Positions 20,044 through 30,336 of a stretch of DNA of 64,000 nt are shown in pieces. Source of the stretch: Dickeya fangzhongdai (lineage in GTDB: Bacteria > Pseudomonadota > Gammaproteobacteria > Enterobacterales > Enterobacteriaceae). The position numbers were made by a program, and so were the translations under genes. Position 1 is the first letter of the stretch. Each line of letters opens with the position of its first letter. Under the pieces are notes generated by a model. That model ran no database searches. It was given only the letters and a program-made list of their open reading frames with translations, and had not been told where the DNA came from. The stretch lies in contig NZ_CP025003.1 in NCBI RefSeq assembly GCF_002812485.1, positions 1,302,001-1,366,000 of the forward strand, given 5' to 3'.

Positions 20044-20694
20044 ATGGCACGAAAAACCAAACAACAGGCTCATGAGACCAAACTTCAGATTATGGACGCA
20101 GCGCTGCGTCTGTTTTCCGAGCATGGCGTTTCCTCAACATCATTGTCCGATATTGCGACTGCCGCCGGCGTGACCCGCGGTGCTATTTACTGGCACTTTA
20201 AAAACAAAGCTGAACTGTTTGATGAGATATGGGCGCGATCAGAAGCCAAAGTTTCTGATTTCGAAACTGAGTATCAGGCAAAATTTCCTGACGATCCACT
20301 GCATGTGCTCAGAGAGTTGCTGATTTATATATTGAGATTGACCGAGTCAGATATCGAGTGGCGCTCAATGATGGAGATCATATTCCATAAATGCGAGTTT
20401 GTCGGTGAAATGTTGCCGACATTTAATGGCCGTAAGGATCTGTATTTCGACTGCTACTACAAAATAGAAGCCTCGCTGATGAACTGCATTCGGCAGGGGA
20501 TGTTGCCGATGGACGTGAATCCCCGACGCGCAGCGGTCGCCATGCGCGCGTATCTGTCGGGTATCATGGAAAACTGGCTGTTTATGCCGACAAGCTTCGA
20601 CCTGAAAAGCGAAGCGCCGTATCTGGTCGATGGGCTGATCGATATGCTGCGCGGCAGTCTGGCCTTACGTCAGACCGGTAGCTCCGAAGCCTGA
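20044..20694 (+). CDS. acrR: TetR-family repressor AcrR
   Basis: Drug-sensing repressor of acrAB and of itself. The 216 residues begin at ATG 20044 (MARKTKQQAHETKLQIMDAALRLF), matching E. coli AcrR; an in-frame TTG upstream is unlikely. The TetR helix-turn-helix is STSLSDIATAAGVTRGAIYWHFKNK (about residues 31-55), and the C-terminal ligand domain follows. Its palindromic operator lies just upstream. Confidence 0.97.
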   Translation: MARKTKQQAHETKLQIMDAALRLFSEHGVSSTSLSDIATAAGVTRGAIYWHFKNKAELFDEIWARSEAKVSDFETEYQAKFPDDPLHVLRELLIYILRLTESDIEWRSMMEIIFHKCEFVGEMLPTFNGRKDLYFDCYYKIEASLMNCIRQGMLPMDVNPRRAAVAMRAYLSGIMENWLFMPTSFDLKSEAPYLVDGLIDMLRGSLALRQTGSSEA

Positions 20695-20776
20695 TATGCA
20701 TAAATGCAGCCTGACATACCTTGTCTTCCGGCAGACGTGATAAACTGCGCCATCTCTGTAAAACCGATGATGCATC

Positions 20777-23700
20777 ATGAGTCGCTGTTTCGCCGTTTCT
20801 GGTTCGTTTACCGTTCTTTTCCGTTCTTTCCTTTATGATTCTGTTCGCCGTAGCCTGCCGTATATCTGGGCGTTTCTGCTCGGGTTGATGCCGCAGTGGT
20901 CGGCGCTTGCCGCCGGTAACGATTTGCCGACCCGGAATGAGATTCAGAATCGGCTTGATACCCTCAACAAACAAAAAAGTCTGACTTCGGTAGACAAGCT
21001 GACCCAGCAGGATTTAACCCAAACGCTGGATGTGCTGGACTCTATCGACCGGGTTAGGCAGGAAACCAGCCAGTTGAAGCAGCAGGCGGCGCAGGCGCCG
21101 GCCAAACTGAAGCAGGTGAATGAAGATCTGGTGTCGCTGGGGAGCGCTGCGCCGGTGTCTCAGCCATCGCTGGAGTCGCTGTCGCTAAAACAGCTGGAGG
21201 CCCGCCTGAATGAAACGCTGGATGATTTGCAGTCGGCGCAGGAAAACCTCTCCACCTACAATAGCCAACTGATTTCGTTGCAGACCCAGCCGGAGCGGGT
21301 GCAGAGCGCGTTATATGCCGCCTCGCAACGCAGCCAGCAACTGCGCACCCAGCTCAGTGGGCTTGACCCGTCGCAGGAGCCGCTACGGCCGAGTCAGCAG
21401 ATTTTACTGCAGGCGGAGCAGGCGCTGGTCGGGCTGCAAATGGAGCAGCAGCGCAAAAGTCTGGAAGTGAACACCACCATGCAGGATCTGCTGCAGAAGC
21501 AGCGGGATTACACCGCCGCACAGATTGGTCAGCTGGAACACATGGTGCAGACGTTGCAGGGCGTTATCAACAACAAGCGCCTCAACCTGTCGGAGAAAAC
21601 CGCCAAGGAAGCGCAGAATTCGGATGAGTTGCAGCGTATTCAGGAGAACCCGCTGGTCAAAGCGGAGATGGATACCAACCGTCAGCTCAGCCAACGTTTG
21701 ATCAAAGCGACCGAAGCAGGCAATACGCTGGTTCAGGAGAGCATTCAGGTAAAAAACTGGCTGGATCGCGCCACGCAGTCGGAACGCAACCTGAAAGAAC
21801 AGATTACGGTGCTGAAAGGCAGTCTGCTGCTGTCGCGTATCCTTTATCAACAACAGCAAAATCTGCCATCGGCCGATGCGATGGGCAACATCAGCACCCA
21901 AATCGCCGATCTGCGGCTGGAACAGTTTGATATCAACCAGCAACGCGATGTGTTGTTTCGTGGCGATGAATATATCCAGCAACTGGTCGTTCACAGCAAT
22001 GCCACGGTGGACGCCGAAGTCACCGATGCGCTGGAGCAGATTCTGGACATGCGCCGCGAACTGCTCGACCAGCTCAACAAGCAGCTTGGCAATCAGCTGA
22101 TGCTGGCGATTAACCTGCAAATCAGCCGCCAGCAACTGATGAGCGTGAATGACTCGCTGCAGCGTACGCTGACTCAGCAAATCTTCTGGGTCAGCAGCAA
22201 TAAACCGATGGACTGGAACTGGCTGAAGGATCTGCCGTCGACATTGAAACAGCAGATAAAAAATCTGCATTTCAACCTGAAAGGCGTACCGCTGGGCCAG
22301 GGGATCATGAATTCGCTGTTGCTGATCATCCCGGCGCTGATAATGGTCTGCCTGTTGTTGTGGCGGCGAAAAAGCATCGATAGCTATATGAGTAAGCTGG
22401 CGGACGATGTGGGGCTGCTCAAGCGTGACAGCCAGTTGCATACGCCGAAAGCCATTCTGCTGTTGATTTTGCGTACGTTGCCGGGCGTGCTGGTGATTTT
22501 GTCGCTGGGGCTATGGCTGAAGCGGACGGATAGCCAGATCAGCAGCTTCGCCTGGCTGCTTAGCGAAAATTTGGCGTTGTTCTGGATGGTGTTCGCCACC
22601 GCCTGGTTTAGTCTCAAGCCGGGCAGCCTGAGCGAGCGTCACTTCAATATTCCAGCGTACCGCTGCGCGCATTACCGGCGTCAGACGTTGCGACTTGGCG
22701 GCGCGTTGCTGCCGCTGATGTTCTGGTCGGTGGTGGGCGAGAAAGCGCCGCTGTACCTGGTGGATGACGTCATCGGGCAGATCATTATCGTCTGTAACCT
22801 GCTGTTGCTGACCATTCTGGTGTTCCCGGTATGCCGCGATTGCTGGCGGGAAAAGGAGCGTCACACGGTGCAACTGATCGTGGTGACCATGATGGCCGCC
22901 ATGCCGCTGTTTCTGATTGGGCTGATGCTGAACGGGTTTTTCTATACCACGCTGCGACTGGCCAGCCGCTGGATTGACAGCCTGTATCTGTTGATCGTCT
23001 GGAATATCGTCTATTTCGCTACTATTCGTGGCTTAAGCGTCGCGGCCCGCCGTCTGGCGTATCGCCGCGCGGTGGCGCGACGCCAGAATCTGGTCAAAGA
23101 AGGGGCGGAGGGCAGCGAGCCGGTGCCGGAAGCGCCGCTGGCGCTGGAGCAGATCAGCCAGCAATCTTTGCGCCTGACCACCATGGTGCTGTTCCTGGCG
23201 TTCTCCGGCGCGTTTTACTGGATCTGGGCCGATCTGGTGACCGTGTTCTCTTATCTGGACAGCATCACGCTGTGGCATTACAGCACCACGAATGCCAGCG
23301 GCGCCGTATTGCAGCCGGTTACGCTAGGCAACCTGCTGGTGGCGATGGTGATTGGCGGCGTGGCCTATGTGATGACCCGCAACCTGCCAGGTCTGCTGGA
23401 AGTGCTGGTGCTGTCGCGCCTGCAACTGCGGCAAGGCACGTCTTACGCCATTACCACCGTGCTGACCTATCTGATTACCGCCGTCGGTGCGGTCACGTCG
23501 CTGAGCTCGCTCGGGGTTTCCTGGGACAAGTTGCAGTGGCTGGTGGCGGCGTTATCGGTGGGGTTGGGCTTTGGTTTGCAGGAGATTTTCGCCAACTTCG
23601 TGTCCGGCCTGATTATCCTGTTCGAACGGCCGGTGCGTATTGGCGACACCATCACCATCGGCACGTTCTCCGGTTCGGTCAGCAAGATCCGTATCCGCGC

Positions 23701-24160
23701 CACTACGATTACCGATTTTGACCGCAAGGAAGTCATCATTCCCAACAAGGCGTTTGTTACCGAACGTCTGATCAACTGGTCGCTGTCGGACACCATCACG
23801 CGTGTACTGATTCGTATCGGCGTCGCCTACGGTTCCGATCTGGACAAGGTGAAAGAGGTGCTGCTGCAGGCGGCGCGCGATAATCCACGCGTGATGACCG
23901 ACCCGGAACCGCAGGTGTTTTTCCTGTCGTTCGGCCCAAGCTCGCTGGATCATGAACTGCGTTTGTACGTGCGGGAACTGCGGGATCGCAGCTACACCGT
24001 CGATGAGCTGAATCGCACCATCGATCGTCTGTGCCGCGAAAATAATATCGACATCGCCTTCAATCAGTTGGAAGTACACCTGCATAACGCGCAGGGCAAC
24101 GAGATACAGGAAGTGTCCCGCGTACTGACTCCGCCGCAGGATGCGATGGAAACCCGCTAA
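20777..24160 (+). CDS. mscK: Potassium-dependent mechanosensitive channel MscK (KefA)
   Basis: Large inner-membrane tension-gated channel that releases solutes on osmotic downshock. The 1127 residues compare with 1120 in E. coli. They comprise a signal peptide, a long periplasmic coiled-coil region rich in Gln (about 50-500), a multi-helix membrane region, and the MscS pore and beta domain at the C-terminus ([24 protein letters not shown], then [19 protein letters not shown]). It overlaps the converging rsmS gene by 4 bases. Confidence 0.96.
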   Translation: MSRCFAVSGSFTVLFRSFLYDSVRRSLPYIWAFLLGLMPQWSALAAGNDLPTRNEIQNRLDTLNKQKSLTSVDKLTQQDLTQTLDVLDSIDRVRQETSQLKQQAAQAPAKLKQVNEDLVSLGSAAPVSQPSLESLSLKQLEARLNETLDDLQSAQENLSTYNSQLISLQTQPERVQSALYAASQRSQQLRTQLSGLDPSQEPLRPSQQILLQAEQALVGLQMEQQRKSLEVNTTMQDLLQKQRDYTAAQIGQLEHMVQTLQGVINNKRLNLSEKTAKEAQNSDELQRIQENPLVKAEMDTNRQLSQRLIKATEAGNTLVQESIQVKNWLDRATQSERNLKEQITVLKGSLLLSRILYQQQQNLPSADAMGNISTQIADLRLEQFDINQQRDVLFRGDEYIQQLVVHSNATVDAEVTDALEQILDMRRELLDQLNKQLGNQLMLAINLQISRQQLMSVNDSLQRTLTQQIFWVSSNKPMDWNWLKDLPSTLKQQIKNLHFNLKGVPLGQGIMNSLLLIIPALIMVCLLLWRRKSIDSYMSKLADDVGLLKRDSQLHTPKAILLLILRTLPGVLVILSLGLWLKRTDSQISSFAWLLSENLALFWMVFATAWFSLKPGSLSERHFNIPAYRCAHYRRQTLRLGGALLPLMFWSVVGEKAPLYLVDDVIGQIIIVCNLLLLTILVFPVCRDCWREKERHTVQLIVVTMMAAMPLFLIGLMLNGFFYTTLRLASRWIDSLYLLIVWNIVYFATIRGLSVAARRLAYRRAVARRQNLVKEGAEGSEPVPEAPLALEQISQQSLRLTTMVLFLAFSGAFYWIWADLVTVFSYLDSITLWHYSTTNASGAVLQPVTLGNLLVAMVIGGVAYVMTRNLPGLLEVLVLSRLQLRQGTSYAITTVLTYLITAVGAVTSLSSLGVSWDKLQWLVAALSVGLGFGLQEIFANFVSGLIILFERPVRIGDTITIGTFSGSVSKIRIRATTITDFDRKEVIIPNKAFVTERLINWSLSDTITRVLIRIGVAYGSDLDKVKEVLLQAARDNPRVMTDPEPQVFFLSFGPSSLDHELRLYVRELRDRSYTVDELNRTIDRLCRENNIDIAFNQLEVHLHNAQGNEIQEVSRVLTPPQDAMETR

Positions 24161-24345
24161 ATAACGTTGTAGGGAATATGCGTCGGAGCGGGAACGCCTG
24201 CTCCGGCGTCGGCCTTCAACTGGTAGTCCCGACGTACGATTTCCAGCGCCGCCAGCACTACCTTCGGCGCTATCTGGTTGTCTTCCAACAGCATAATGAG
24301 ATCGACCGCCAGTTTGACTTCTGGCGTTTCATTTTCCAGCGACAT
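24157..24345 (-). CDS. rsmS: RsmS / YbaM small regulatory protein
   Basis: 62-residue protein beginning [25 protein letters not shown], the YbaM family (about 53 in E. coli). In Pectobacterium the orthologue is named RsmS and influences secondary metabolism and virulence factors; the mechanism is not established. It converges on mscK and overlaps its stop. It is last in a minus-strand run miaE-priC-rsmS with gaps of 64 and 78 bases. Confidence 0.85.
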   Translation of the reverse strand: MSLENETPEVKLAVDLIMLLEDNQIAPKVVLAALEIVRRDYQLKADAGAGVPAPTHIPYNVI

Positions 24346-24423
24346 GGTTTTTCTACCTCACTCCGATCCTGTTCTGTTTTTTCTAAAACATAGCAGAGAA
24401 TAGTGAACGAAGATCACGAAAGG

Positions 24424-24957
24424 TCAAAACCCCTGCTCCTGGCGTTCAATCTGACGCTCCAGCCGCGACAGCGCCTGACGGCAACGGGCCAGTCGGCCTT
24501 CCAGCGCCGCCAGCTCGCGTTGCAGGCGTTGCTGCTCGCTGAGTTGGCTCTGGGTCGCCAGCAAGCTTTCCCGATCCTGAATCATCGCCAGCAGTCGACG
24601 CTCATAGCCCTGATATTCCGCCAGTTTCTGGTACCGGTCCTGCGGCGCCGGCGTCGCGGGCTCCTGCTCCCGCAGCGGTTGGGTTGCCAGTTCCCGTTGC
24701 AGCGCCGTCATTTGCGTCAGCAGTTTTTCCGCCATGAACGCCACCCGATCCAGGCGCTGTTCCTGTACATATTGCTGCAGATGTTGGTAGTTATGGCGGA
24801 TCTCGTCGAGATAATCGCCCAGCCGGGTGCCGTAACAACTGAATAACTGGCGATCAAAACGTGACCGGGGCGCCTGTCGCGCGGCAATCGGCTCGATATC
24901 CCGCGCCAGCGTATCAATCTGGCGCGCCAGCACGGCCAGCAGTGCCTGTGTTTCCAT
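24424..24957 (-). CDS. priC: Primosomal replication protein N'' (PriC)
   Basis: Helps reload DnaB helicase at stalled forks. The 177 residues start at ATG 24957 (METQALLAVLARQIDTLARDIEP), chosen for its strong GGAGGAAACGCC ribosome site; an ATG ten codons upstream lacks one. The protein is all helical and rich in Arg and Gln, with the family features RFDRQLFSCYGTRLGDYLDEIR and a basic C-terminus. It neighbours rsmS and mscK as in E. coli. Confidence 0.93.
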   Translation of the reverse strand: METQALLAVLARQIDTLARDIEPIAARQAPRSRFDRQLFSCYGTRLGDYLDEIRHNYQHLQQYVQEQRLDRVAFMAEKLLTQMTALQRELATQPLREQEPATPAPQDRYQKLAEYQGYERRLLAMIQDRESLLATQSQLSEQQRLQRELAALEGRLARCRQALSRLERQIERQEQGF

Positions 24958-25021
24958 GGCGTTTCCTCCGTCGGTCGACCGCGGCATCCGTAAGCCGCGG
25001 TATGTGGAATCACGGGCCGGT

Positions 25022-25792
25022 TCAGTGGGTGCTGAACGCCGGTTTGCCGCTGTGGAATTTGAAATCGTTGTCCGGGCTGGTGATCAGCTGTGCTTCTGTT
25101 TGCGCAAAAAAGGCGACGCGCGCGGTAATATCCTTACCGGCGATCTGTTCCGCCAGCGCCAGATAATCCTGATAGTGGCGGGCCTCGGAACGCAGTAATG
25201 AAATGTAGAATTTGCGCAGGTCTTCTTCCAGATGCGGCGCCAGTCTGGCGAAGCGCTCGCAGGAGCGCGCTTCGATAAAAGCGCCGATAATCAGTTTGTC
25301 CACCAGCGCATCCGGCTCATGAGATTTCATGTGTTGCGTCATGCCGCGGGCGTAGCGGCTGGCGGGCACGTTCTGGTAAGGAATGCCCTTTTGCGCCATG
25401 ACTTCCAGCACCTGATAGAAATGGTGCAGTTCTTCGCGGATCAACATCACCATTTTATCGATCATGTCCTGACTATAGTGGCAGCCGGCGCGGGCGGTAA
25501 TCTGACGGGTAATTTGCCCGCCTGCTGTCAGCATCTGCATGTCGCCCACTTGTCGGAAAGCGAAATGCTCGTACGGGGCAATCCAGTCCTGCAATTGATG
25601 CCGGCTCTCCTGATCCACCGCGTAACGACGGATCAAAAACAGCGCGCTCTGGGCGGCTTTCAGTTCGCATAACAGATGATCGCGCAGCAATACCGGCAGA
25701 TTTTCCGGCTTGCGCGCTTCGTCGATCCACTCATCTGGCGTAGCGGCGGTCAGGAAGGCATGAATGGGGTCGAGAATGGAATGATCAAACAT
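25022..25792 (-). CDS. miaE: tRNA-(ms2io6A)37 hydroxylase MiaE
   Basis: Oxygen-dependent di-iron enzyme that hydroxylates the isopentenyl group of ms2i6A37 in tRNA. The 256 residues include a four-helix ferritin-like core with iron ligands in LLCELKAAQSALF, IREELHHFYQVL, AFIEARSCERF and LRSEARHYQDY. The gene is known from Salmonella and many other gamma-proteobacteria but is absent from E. coli K-12. Here it is placed between ybaN and priC. Confidence 0.95.
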   Translation of the reverse strand: MFDHSILDPIHAFLTAATPDEWIDEARKPENLPVLLRDHLLCELKAAQSALFLIRRYAVDQESRHQLQDWIAPYEHFAFRQVGDMQMLTAGGQITRQITARAGCHYSQDMIDKMVMLIREELHHFYQVLEVMAQKGIPYQNVPASRYARGMTQHMKSHEPDALVDKLIIGAFIEARSCERFARLAPHLEEDLRKFYISLLRSEARHYQDYLALAEQIAGKDITARVAFFAQTEAQLITSPDNDFKFHSGKPAFSTH

Positions 25793-25920
25793 TACGGCGG
25801 ACGGATTGAGTTAACGTGGCGGTATGATACAACGATTCCTGTGGATTGCGATCGGGTCTGCTGCGGCCCGGGTGACCTATCTGGAAATGAACGTTCGTGT
25901 GGAAATGCAATGGAGGCAAG

Positions 25921-26289
25921 ATGTATCGAGTGGTGCTGATAACCGTGGGATGGCTGGCGGTAGTGCTGGCGGCGTTGGGCGTAGTGTTGCCGTTGTTGCC
26001 GACCACGCCGTTTCTGCTGTTGGCCGCCTGGTGTTTTGCCCGCTCCTCGCCGCGCTTCCACTATTGGCTGCTGTACCGCTCCTGGTTCGGCGGCTATTTG
26101 CGCCACTGGCAGCAGCATCGCGCGCTGCCGCCGGGCGTCAAAATCAAGGCGGTGCTGGTGATTATCGCGACTTTTGCCTTGTCATTGTGGCTGGTGGATA
26201 TTAACTGGGTCAGGGGCCTGCTGCTGGTGATTCTGGTCGCGTTGCTAACCTTTATGCTGCGTTTACCGGTTATTGATCCGAAGCAATAG
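25921..26289 (+). CDS. ybaN: YbaN, DUF454 inner-membrane protein
   Basis: 122-residue membrane protein of unknown function. The ATG at 25921 has a GGAGGCAAG site and gives MYRVVLITVGWLAVVLAALG, matching E. coli YbaN. There are about three membrane segments. The central conserved stretch is LLPTTPFLLLAAWCFARSSPRFHYWLLYRSWFGGYL. It is divergent from miaE and upstream of apt. Confidence 0.93.
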   Translation: MYRVVLITVGWLAVVLAALGVVLPLLPTTPFLLLAAWCFARSSPRFHYWLLYRSWFGGYLRHWQQHRALPPGVKIKAVLVIIATFALSLWLVDINWVRGLLLVILVALLTFMLRLPVIDPKQ

Positions 26290-26469
26290 CCTGCGATAAA
26301 AACAGGCGGATCTGCGCGGGCCGGTTGCATTTGCCGGTCAGTTTGACTAGATTTGAGCGTTTTCGTGCGCGAGCCGCCACCGTATTTTTTATCGCCAACG
26401 CCTGCGGGCGGCATGACGAAGGGCCGTGGCGGTGTTCAGTGAATATAAGGTTTTATCAGGCACAACATT

Positions 26470-27018
26470 ATGACCGCAACTCAGCAGCCAGAATTGATTA
26501 AAAACAGTATCAAGAGTATTCCGGATTACCCCAAGCCGGGCATACTGTTTCGTGATGTGACCAGCCTGCTGGAGAATCCGCAGGCCTATTCGGCGAGCAT
26601 CGACATGCTGGTTAAACGCTATCAGGACGCCGGCATTACCAAAGTGGTCGGTACCGAAGCGCGTGGTTTCCTGTTTGGCGCGCCGGTGGCGCTGGCGTTG
26701 GGCGTCGGATTCGTTCCGGTGCGCAAGCCGGGTAAATTGCCGCGCGCGACGCTGAGCGAAAGCTATGAGCTGGAATACGGCAGCGATACGCTGGAAATTC
26801 ACGCCGATTCCATTACCGCCAGCGACAAGGTGCTGGTGGTGGACGATCTGCTGGCGACCGGCGGTACGATCGAAGCGACCGTCAAACTGATTCGTCGTCT
26901 CGGCGGCCAGGTTGCCGACGCCGCTTTCATCATCAATCTCTTTGACCTGGGTGGACAGCAGCGCCTCGAAAGCATGGGCATCGCCTGCTACAGCCTGGTC
27001 GATTTCCCCGGCCATTGA
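26470..27018 (+). CDS. apt: Adenine phosphoribosyltransferase
   Basis: Salvages adenine: adenine plus PRPP gives AMP and pyrophosphate. The 182 residues compare with 183 in E. coli. The PRPP-binding motif [17 protein letters not shown] lies at about 122-138, with [14 protein letters not shown] before it. The order apt-dnaX-ybaB-recR-htpG-adk-hemH is the standard enterobacterial block. A hairpin follows at 27025-27050. Confidence 0.97.
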   Translation: MTATQQPELIKNSIKSIPDYPKPGILFRDVTSLLENPQAYSASIDMLVKRYQDAGITKVVGTEARGFLFGAPVALALGVGFVPVRKPGKLPRATLSESYELEYGSDTLEIHADSITASDKVLVVDDLLATGGTIEATVKLIRRLGGQVADAAFIINLFDLGGQQRLESMGIACYSLVDFPGH

Positions 27019-27024
27019 TGACGG

Positions 27025-27050
27025 CAGTCTCGCCGATGGCGGCGAGACTG
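27025..27050 (+). terminator. Hairpin between apt and dnaX
   Basis: CAGTCTCGCC-GATGGC-GGCGAGACTG is a perfect 10-bp stem right after the apt stop. The T-run is weak, so termination may be partial. Confidence 0.55.
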
Positions 27051-27092
27051 TGTTAGCATCACCTCCTCAATAACTCAACTGCTGCGGTATTG

Positions 27093-29105
27093 ATGAGCTA
27101 TCAGGTTCTTGCCCGTAAGTGGCGTCCCCAAACCTTTGCTGACGTGGTAGGACAGGAACATGTCCTGACGGCGTTAGCCAATGGTCTTTCGTTAGGCCGT
27201 ATCCATCATGCTTACCTGTTTTCCGGTACCCGGGGCGTAGGCAAGACGACTATCGCCCGTTTACTGGCGAAAGGGCTGAATTGCGAAACCGGGATCACGG
27301 CTACGCCCTGCGGCCAGTGCGATACCTGCCGGGAAATCGAACAGGGACGATTCGTCGACCTGATCGAGATTGATGCGGCATCCCGCACCAAAGTGGAAGA
27401 TACCCGCGACCTGCTGGATAACGTGCAATACGCTCCGGCCCGCGGCCGCTTCAAGGTCTACCTGATCGACGAAGTGCACATGCTCTCCCGCCACAGCTTC
27501 AACGCGTTGTTGAAAACGCTGGAAGAGCCGCCGCCGCATGTGAAATTCCTGCTGGCGACCACCGATCCGCAAAAACTGCCGGTGACGATTCTGTCCCGCT
27601 GCTTGCAGTTTCATCTCAAAGCGCTTGATGCCGAGCAGATTCGTCAGCATTTGCAACAGGTGCTGGAGCAGGAACAACTGGCCTCGGAACCTCGCGCGCT
27701 GCAATTGCTGGCCCGCGCCGCCGATGGCAGTCTGCGCGATGCGCTGAGCCTGACCGATCAGGCTATCGCCATGGGGCAAGGGCAGGTCACCGCCGCCGCC
27801 GTCAGCCAGATGCTGGGCACGCTGGATGATGAGCAGCCGCTGGCGTTGATTGAAGCGCTGGTGAAAGGCGATGGCGCCGGTGTCATGGCGCTGATGGGGC
27901 AGGCGGCGTCGCGCGGCGTCGATTGGGAAGCGCTGCTGGTGGAAACCCTGACGCTGCTGCACCGGATTGCTATGCTGCAGTTGCTGCCTTCCGCATTGGG
28001 TGAAGAATACAATCAGGTCGCGCCCCGGTTGCGTGAACTGGCGCGGGTGATCCCGCCTGCCGAGGTGCAGCTCTACTATCAGACGCTGCTGGTGGGGCGC
28101 AAGGAGTTGCCGTACGCGCCGGATCGCCGCATGGGCGTGGAAATGACCCTGTTGCGGGCGCTGGCGTTCCATCCCAGCCAGACGATCGCCGAACCGGTAC
28201 CGGTCAGCGCGCCATCCGCGACGCCTGCGGCGAGTGCGCCGTTACCCGTCGAACCGGCGCGTGTGCCGCCATCGGTTAGAGCCAGCGCGGTGCCTGCCGC
28301 ATCCGGCGATGCACCGGCGGCCAGATCAGCTCCTGCTGCGGGTAGCGAACCTGCGGCACCACCAACTCCGGACAGCAATTTGCCGGATGCGACCGCACAG
28401 TTGTTGCAGGCGCGCAGCCAGTTGCTGAGCCGACAGGGAAATACCCCGACAAAAAAGACTGAACCGGCGGCGTCAGGAAAAACGCGGCCGGTAAACTCGG
28501 CGCTGGAGCGGCTGGCTTCGGTGACCGAGCGTGGTCAGCAGCAAATGGCGGCCAAAGCCGTGGCGCAGGAAGAGCAGAAAAAGCAGGAGGCTTATCGCTG
28601 GCGGGCGCAGAAGAAAGCCGAGCCGGTTGAAACGGCGCCGGTGACTACGCCCAAGGCGCTACGCTCGGCGCTGGAATATGAAAAGACGCCGGAGCTGGCC
28701 GCAAGGCTGGCGGTGGAAGCCATCGAACGCGATGCCTGGGCGGCGGAAATCGATCGTCTGACGTTGCCTAAGCTGGTACAACAGTTGGCGCTTAATGCGT
28801 TTAAAGAGATGCCGGAGGAGGGCGCGATTCACCTGCACTTGCGCTCTTCCCAGCGCCATCTGAATTCGGCGGCGGCGCAGAAAGCGCTGTCGGAAGCGCT
28901 GGCGACGCACTACGGGCGTCCGATCAGCCTGACTGTCACCGAAGACGATACGCCCGCGGTCCGTACGCCGCTGGAGTGGCGTCAGGCCATTTATGAAGAG
29001 AAGCTGGCGCAGGCGCGCCAGTCCATCATGGCTGATAATAATATTCAAACGCTACGGCGTTTCTTTGATGCGGAACTGGACGAAGAGAGTATCCGCCCCG
29101 TTTAA
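27093..29105 (+). CDS. dnaX: DNA polymerase III subunits tau and gamma
   Basis: Clamp-loader ATPase. Full-length tau is 670 residues from ATG 27093 ([21 protein letters not shown]). Walker A is [11 protein letters not shown], the zinc module is [13 protein letters not shown], Walker B is [10 protein letters not shown], and an SRC arginine-finger motif is present ([10 protein letters not shown]). A Pro/Ala-rich linker (about 370-430) leads to the tau-specific C-terminal domains. A -1 frameshift at 28451-28457 would give gamma of about 456 residues. The linker is longer than in E. coli (tau 643). Confidence 0.97.
   Translation: MSYQVLARKWRPQTFADVVGQEHVLTALANGLSLGRIHHAYLFSGTRGVGKTTIARLLAKGLNCETGITATPCGQCDTCREIEQGRFVDLIEIDAASRTKVEDTRDLLDNVQYAPARGRFKVYLIDEVHMLSRHSFNALLKTLEEPPPHVKFLLATTDPQKLPVTILSRCLQFHLKALDAEQIRQHLQQVLEQEQLASEPRALQLLARAADGSLRDALSLTDQAIAMGQGQVTAAAVSQMLGTLDDEQPLALIEALVKGDGAGVMALMGQAASRGVDWEALLVETLTLLHRIAMLQLLPSALGEEYNQVAPRLRELARVIPPAEVQLYYQTLLVGRKELPYAPDRRMGVEMTLLRALAFHPSQTIAEPVPVSAPSATPAASAPLPVEPARVPPSVRASAVPAASGDAPAARSAPAAGSEPAAPPTPDSNLPDATAQLLQARSQLLSRQGNTPTKKTEPAASGKTRPVNSALERLASVTERGQQQMAAKAVAQEEQKKQEAYRWRAQKKAEPVETAPVTTPKALRSALEYEKTPELAARLAVEAIERDAWAAEIDRLTLPKLVQQLALNAFKEMPEEGAIHLHLRSSQRHLNSAAAQKALSEALATHYGRPISLTVTEDDTPAVRTPLEWRQAIYEEKLAQARQSIMADNNIQTLRRFFDAELDEESIRPV
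28435..28492 (+). other. Programmed -1 frameshift signal in dnaX
   Basis: All three parts of the E. coli signal are present. They are an SD-like AGGGA (28435-28439), the slippery A AAA AAG (28451-28457) in the right phase, and, 5 bases on, a stem ACCGGC/GCCGGT (28463-28468 with 28487-28492). After the slip the next codons are GAC and TGA (28460-28462), ending gamma. Confidence 0.93.
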
Positions 29106-29146
29106 CCCGCTGCCTGCCGGCAGCCCGAAGTGGTAGAGAGAACGAT

Positions 29147-29476
29147 ATGTTTGGTAAAGGCGGTTTAGGCAATCTGATGAAGCAAGCTCAGCAGATGCAG
29201 GAAAAAATGCAGAAGGCGCAGGAAGAGATCGCCAACCTGGAAGTGACCGGGGAATCGGGCGCCGGGCTGGTGAAGGTGACCATTAATGGCGCTCACAACT
29301 GCCGTCGTGTTGAAATCGACCCCAGTCTGATGGAAGACGACAAAGAGATGCTGGAAGACCTGATTGCGGCGGCCTTCAATGATGCGGCGCGTCGTATCGC
29401 TGAAGTCCAGCAGGAAAAAATGGCGTCGGTTTCCAGCGGTATTCCGCTGCCGCCCGGCTTCAAGATGCCGTTCTGA
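29147..29476 (+). CDS. ybaB: YbaB/EbfC nucleoid-associated protein
   Basis: 109-residue dimeric DNA-binding protein. The sequence [33 protein letters not shown] opens with the long helix, then the central sheet, and ends LPPGFKMPF as in the family. Its TGA overlaps the recR ATG by one base (TGATG), so ybaB and recR are coupled. It lies 41 bases after dnaX, probably in one operon. Confidence 0.96.
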   Translation: MFGKGGLGNLMKQAQQMQEKMQKAQEEIANLEVTGESGAGLVKVTINGAHNCRRVEIDPSLMEDDKEMLEDLIAAAFNDAARRIAEVQQEKMASVSSGIPLPPGFKMPF

Positions 29477-30081
29477 TGCAAACCAGCCCGCTTCTTGAAT
29501 CGCTGATGGAGGCGCTGCGCTGTTTACCCGGCGTGGGGCCAAAATCGGCGCAGCGTATGGCGTTTCATCTGCTGCAGCGCGATCGCAGCGGCGGTATGCG
29601 TCTGGCGCAGGCGCTCACCCGCGCGATGTCGGAGATCGGCCACTGCGCCGATTGCCGGACCTTTACCGAGCAGGAGGTCTGCACCATCTGCGCCAATCCG
29701 CGTCGTCAGCAGAACGGCCAGATTTGTGTGGTGGAGAGCCCGGCGGATATTCATGCCATCGAGCAGACCGGGCAGTTCGCCGGCCGTTATTTTGTGCTGA
29801 TGGGCCACCTGTCGCCGCTGGACGGCATCGGTCCCGGCGATATCGGGCTGGATCGACTGGAAGAGCGTCTGGCGACGGAAACCATCAGTGAAGTGATTCT
29901 GGCGACCAACCCGACGGTGGAAGGCGATGCAACGGCCAATTACATCGCCGAGCTGTGCGCCGAACATGGGGTAATGGCCAGCCGTATCGCTCACGGCGTG
30001 CCGGTGGGCGGCGAGCTGGAAATGGTGGACGGCACCACGCTGTCTCACTCGCTGGCCGGGCGACACCCCATCCGGTTCTGA
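29476..30081 (+). CDS. recR: Recombination mediator RecR
   Basis: Acts with RecF and RecO to load RecA on gapped DNA. The 201 residues carry an N-terminal helix-hairpin-helix ([20 protein letters not shown]), a four-cysteine zinc finger ([16 protein letters not shown]) and a Toprim domain ([26 protein letters not shown]). It is translationally coupled to ybaB. A GC hairpin and a tandem-repeat array follow. Confidence 0.97.
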   Translation: MQTSPLLESLMEALRCLPGVGPKSAQRMAFHLLQRDRSGGMRLAQALTRAMSEIGHCADCRTFTEQEVCTICANPRRQQNGQICVVESPADIHAIEQTGQFAGRYFVLMGHLSPLDGIGPGDIGLDRLEERLATETISEVILATNPTVEGDATANYIAELCAEHGVMASRIAHGVPVGGELEMVDGTTLSHSLAGRHPIRF

Positions 30082-30087
30082 TTTCTG

Positions 30088-30107
30088 CGGCCGCCTGTCG
30101 GCGGCCG
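30088..30107 (+). terminator. GC-rich hairpin after recR
   Basis: CGGCCGCC-TGTC-GGCGGCCG is an 8-bp perfect stem 6 bases after the recR stop. There is no T-run, so it may stabilise the 3' end rather than end transcription on its own. Confidence 0.5.
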
Positions 30108-30120
30108 ACATCTCGCTGAC

Positions 30121-30239
30121 ATTGTTTATGTCGCCAAATTGTTTATGTCGGCAAATTGCTTATGTCGTCAAATTGTTGGTGCGGTCAACGTGTCGGTGTA
30201 GACAAATTGTCGCTGTAGACAAATAGCCGGTGTGGTCAA
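30121..30239. repeat. Seven tandem 17-bp repeats between recR and htpG
   Basis: Seven contiguous 17-base units begin with ATTGTTTATGTCGCCAA (30121-30137), then ATTGTTTATGTCGGCAA, ATTGCTTATGTCGTCAA, ATTGTTGGTGCGGTCAA and three more diverged copies, all keeping the -CAA end. The array fills exactly 119 bases and stops 13 bases short of the htpG heat-shock promoter. Confidence 0.92.
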
Positions 30240-30252
30240 TTACAGTTCCCCC

Positions 30253-30281
30253 CTTGAAACCCTATCGGGTTATCCCCATCT
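30253..30281 (+). promoter_or_regulatory. Sigma-32 heat-shock promoter of htpG
   Basis: CTTGAAA (30253-30259), a 14-base spacer and CCCCATCT (30274-30281) match the sigma-32 consensus. It lies 56 bases before the htpG start. Confidence 0.95.
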
Positions 30282-30336
30282 GTTGCTTATCCTCCGTTGA
30301 ATCAGCCTGAATAAATACGTATTGAGGGAAGTAATA

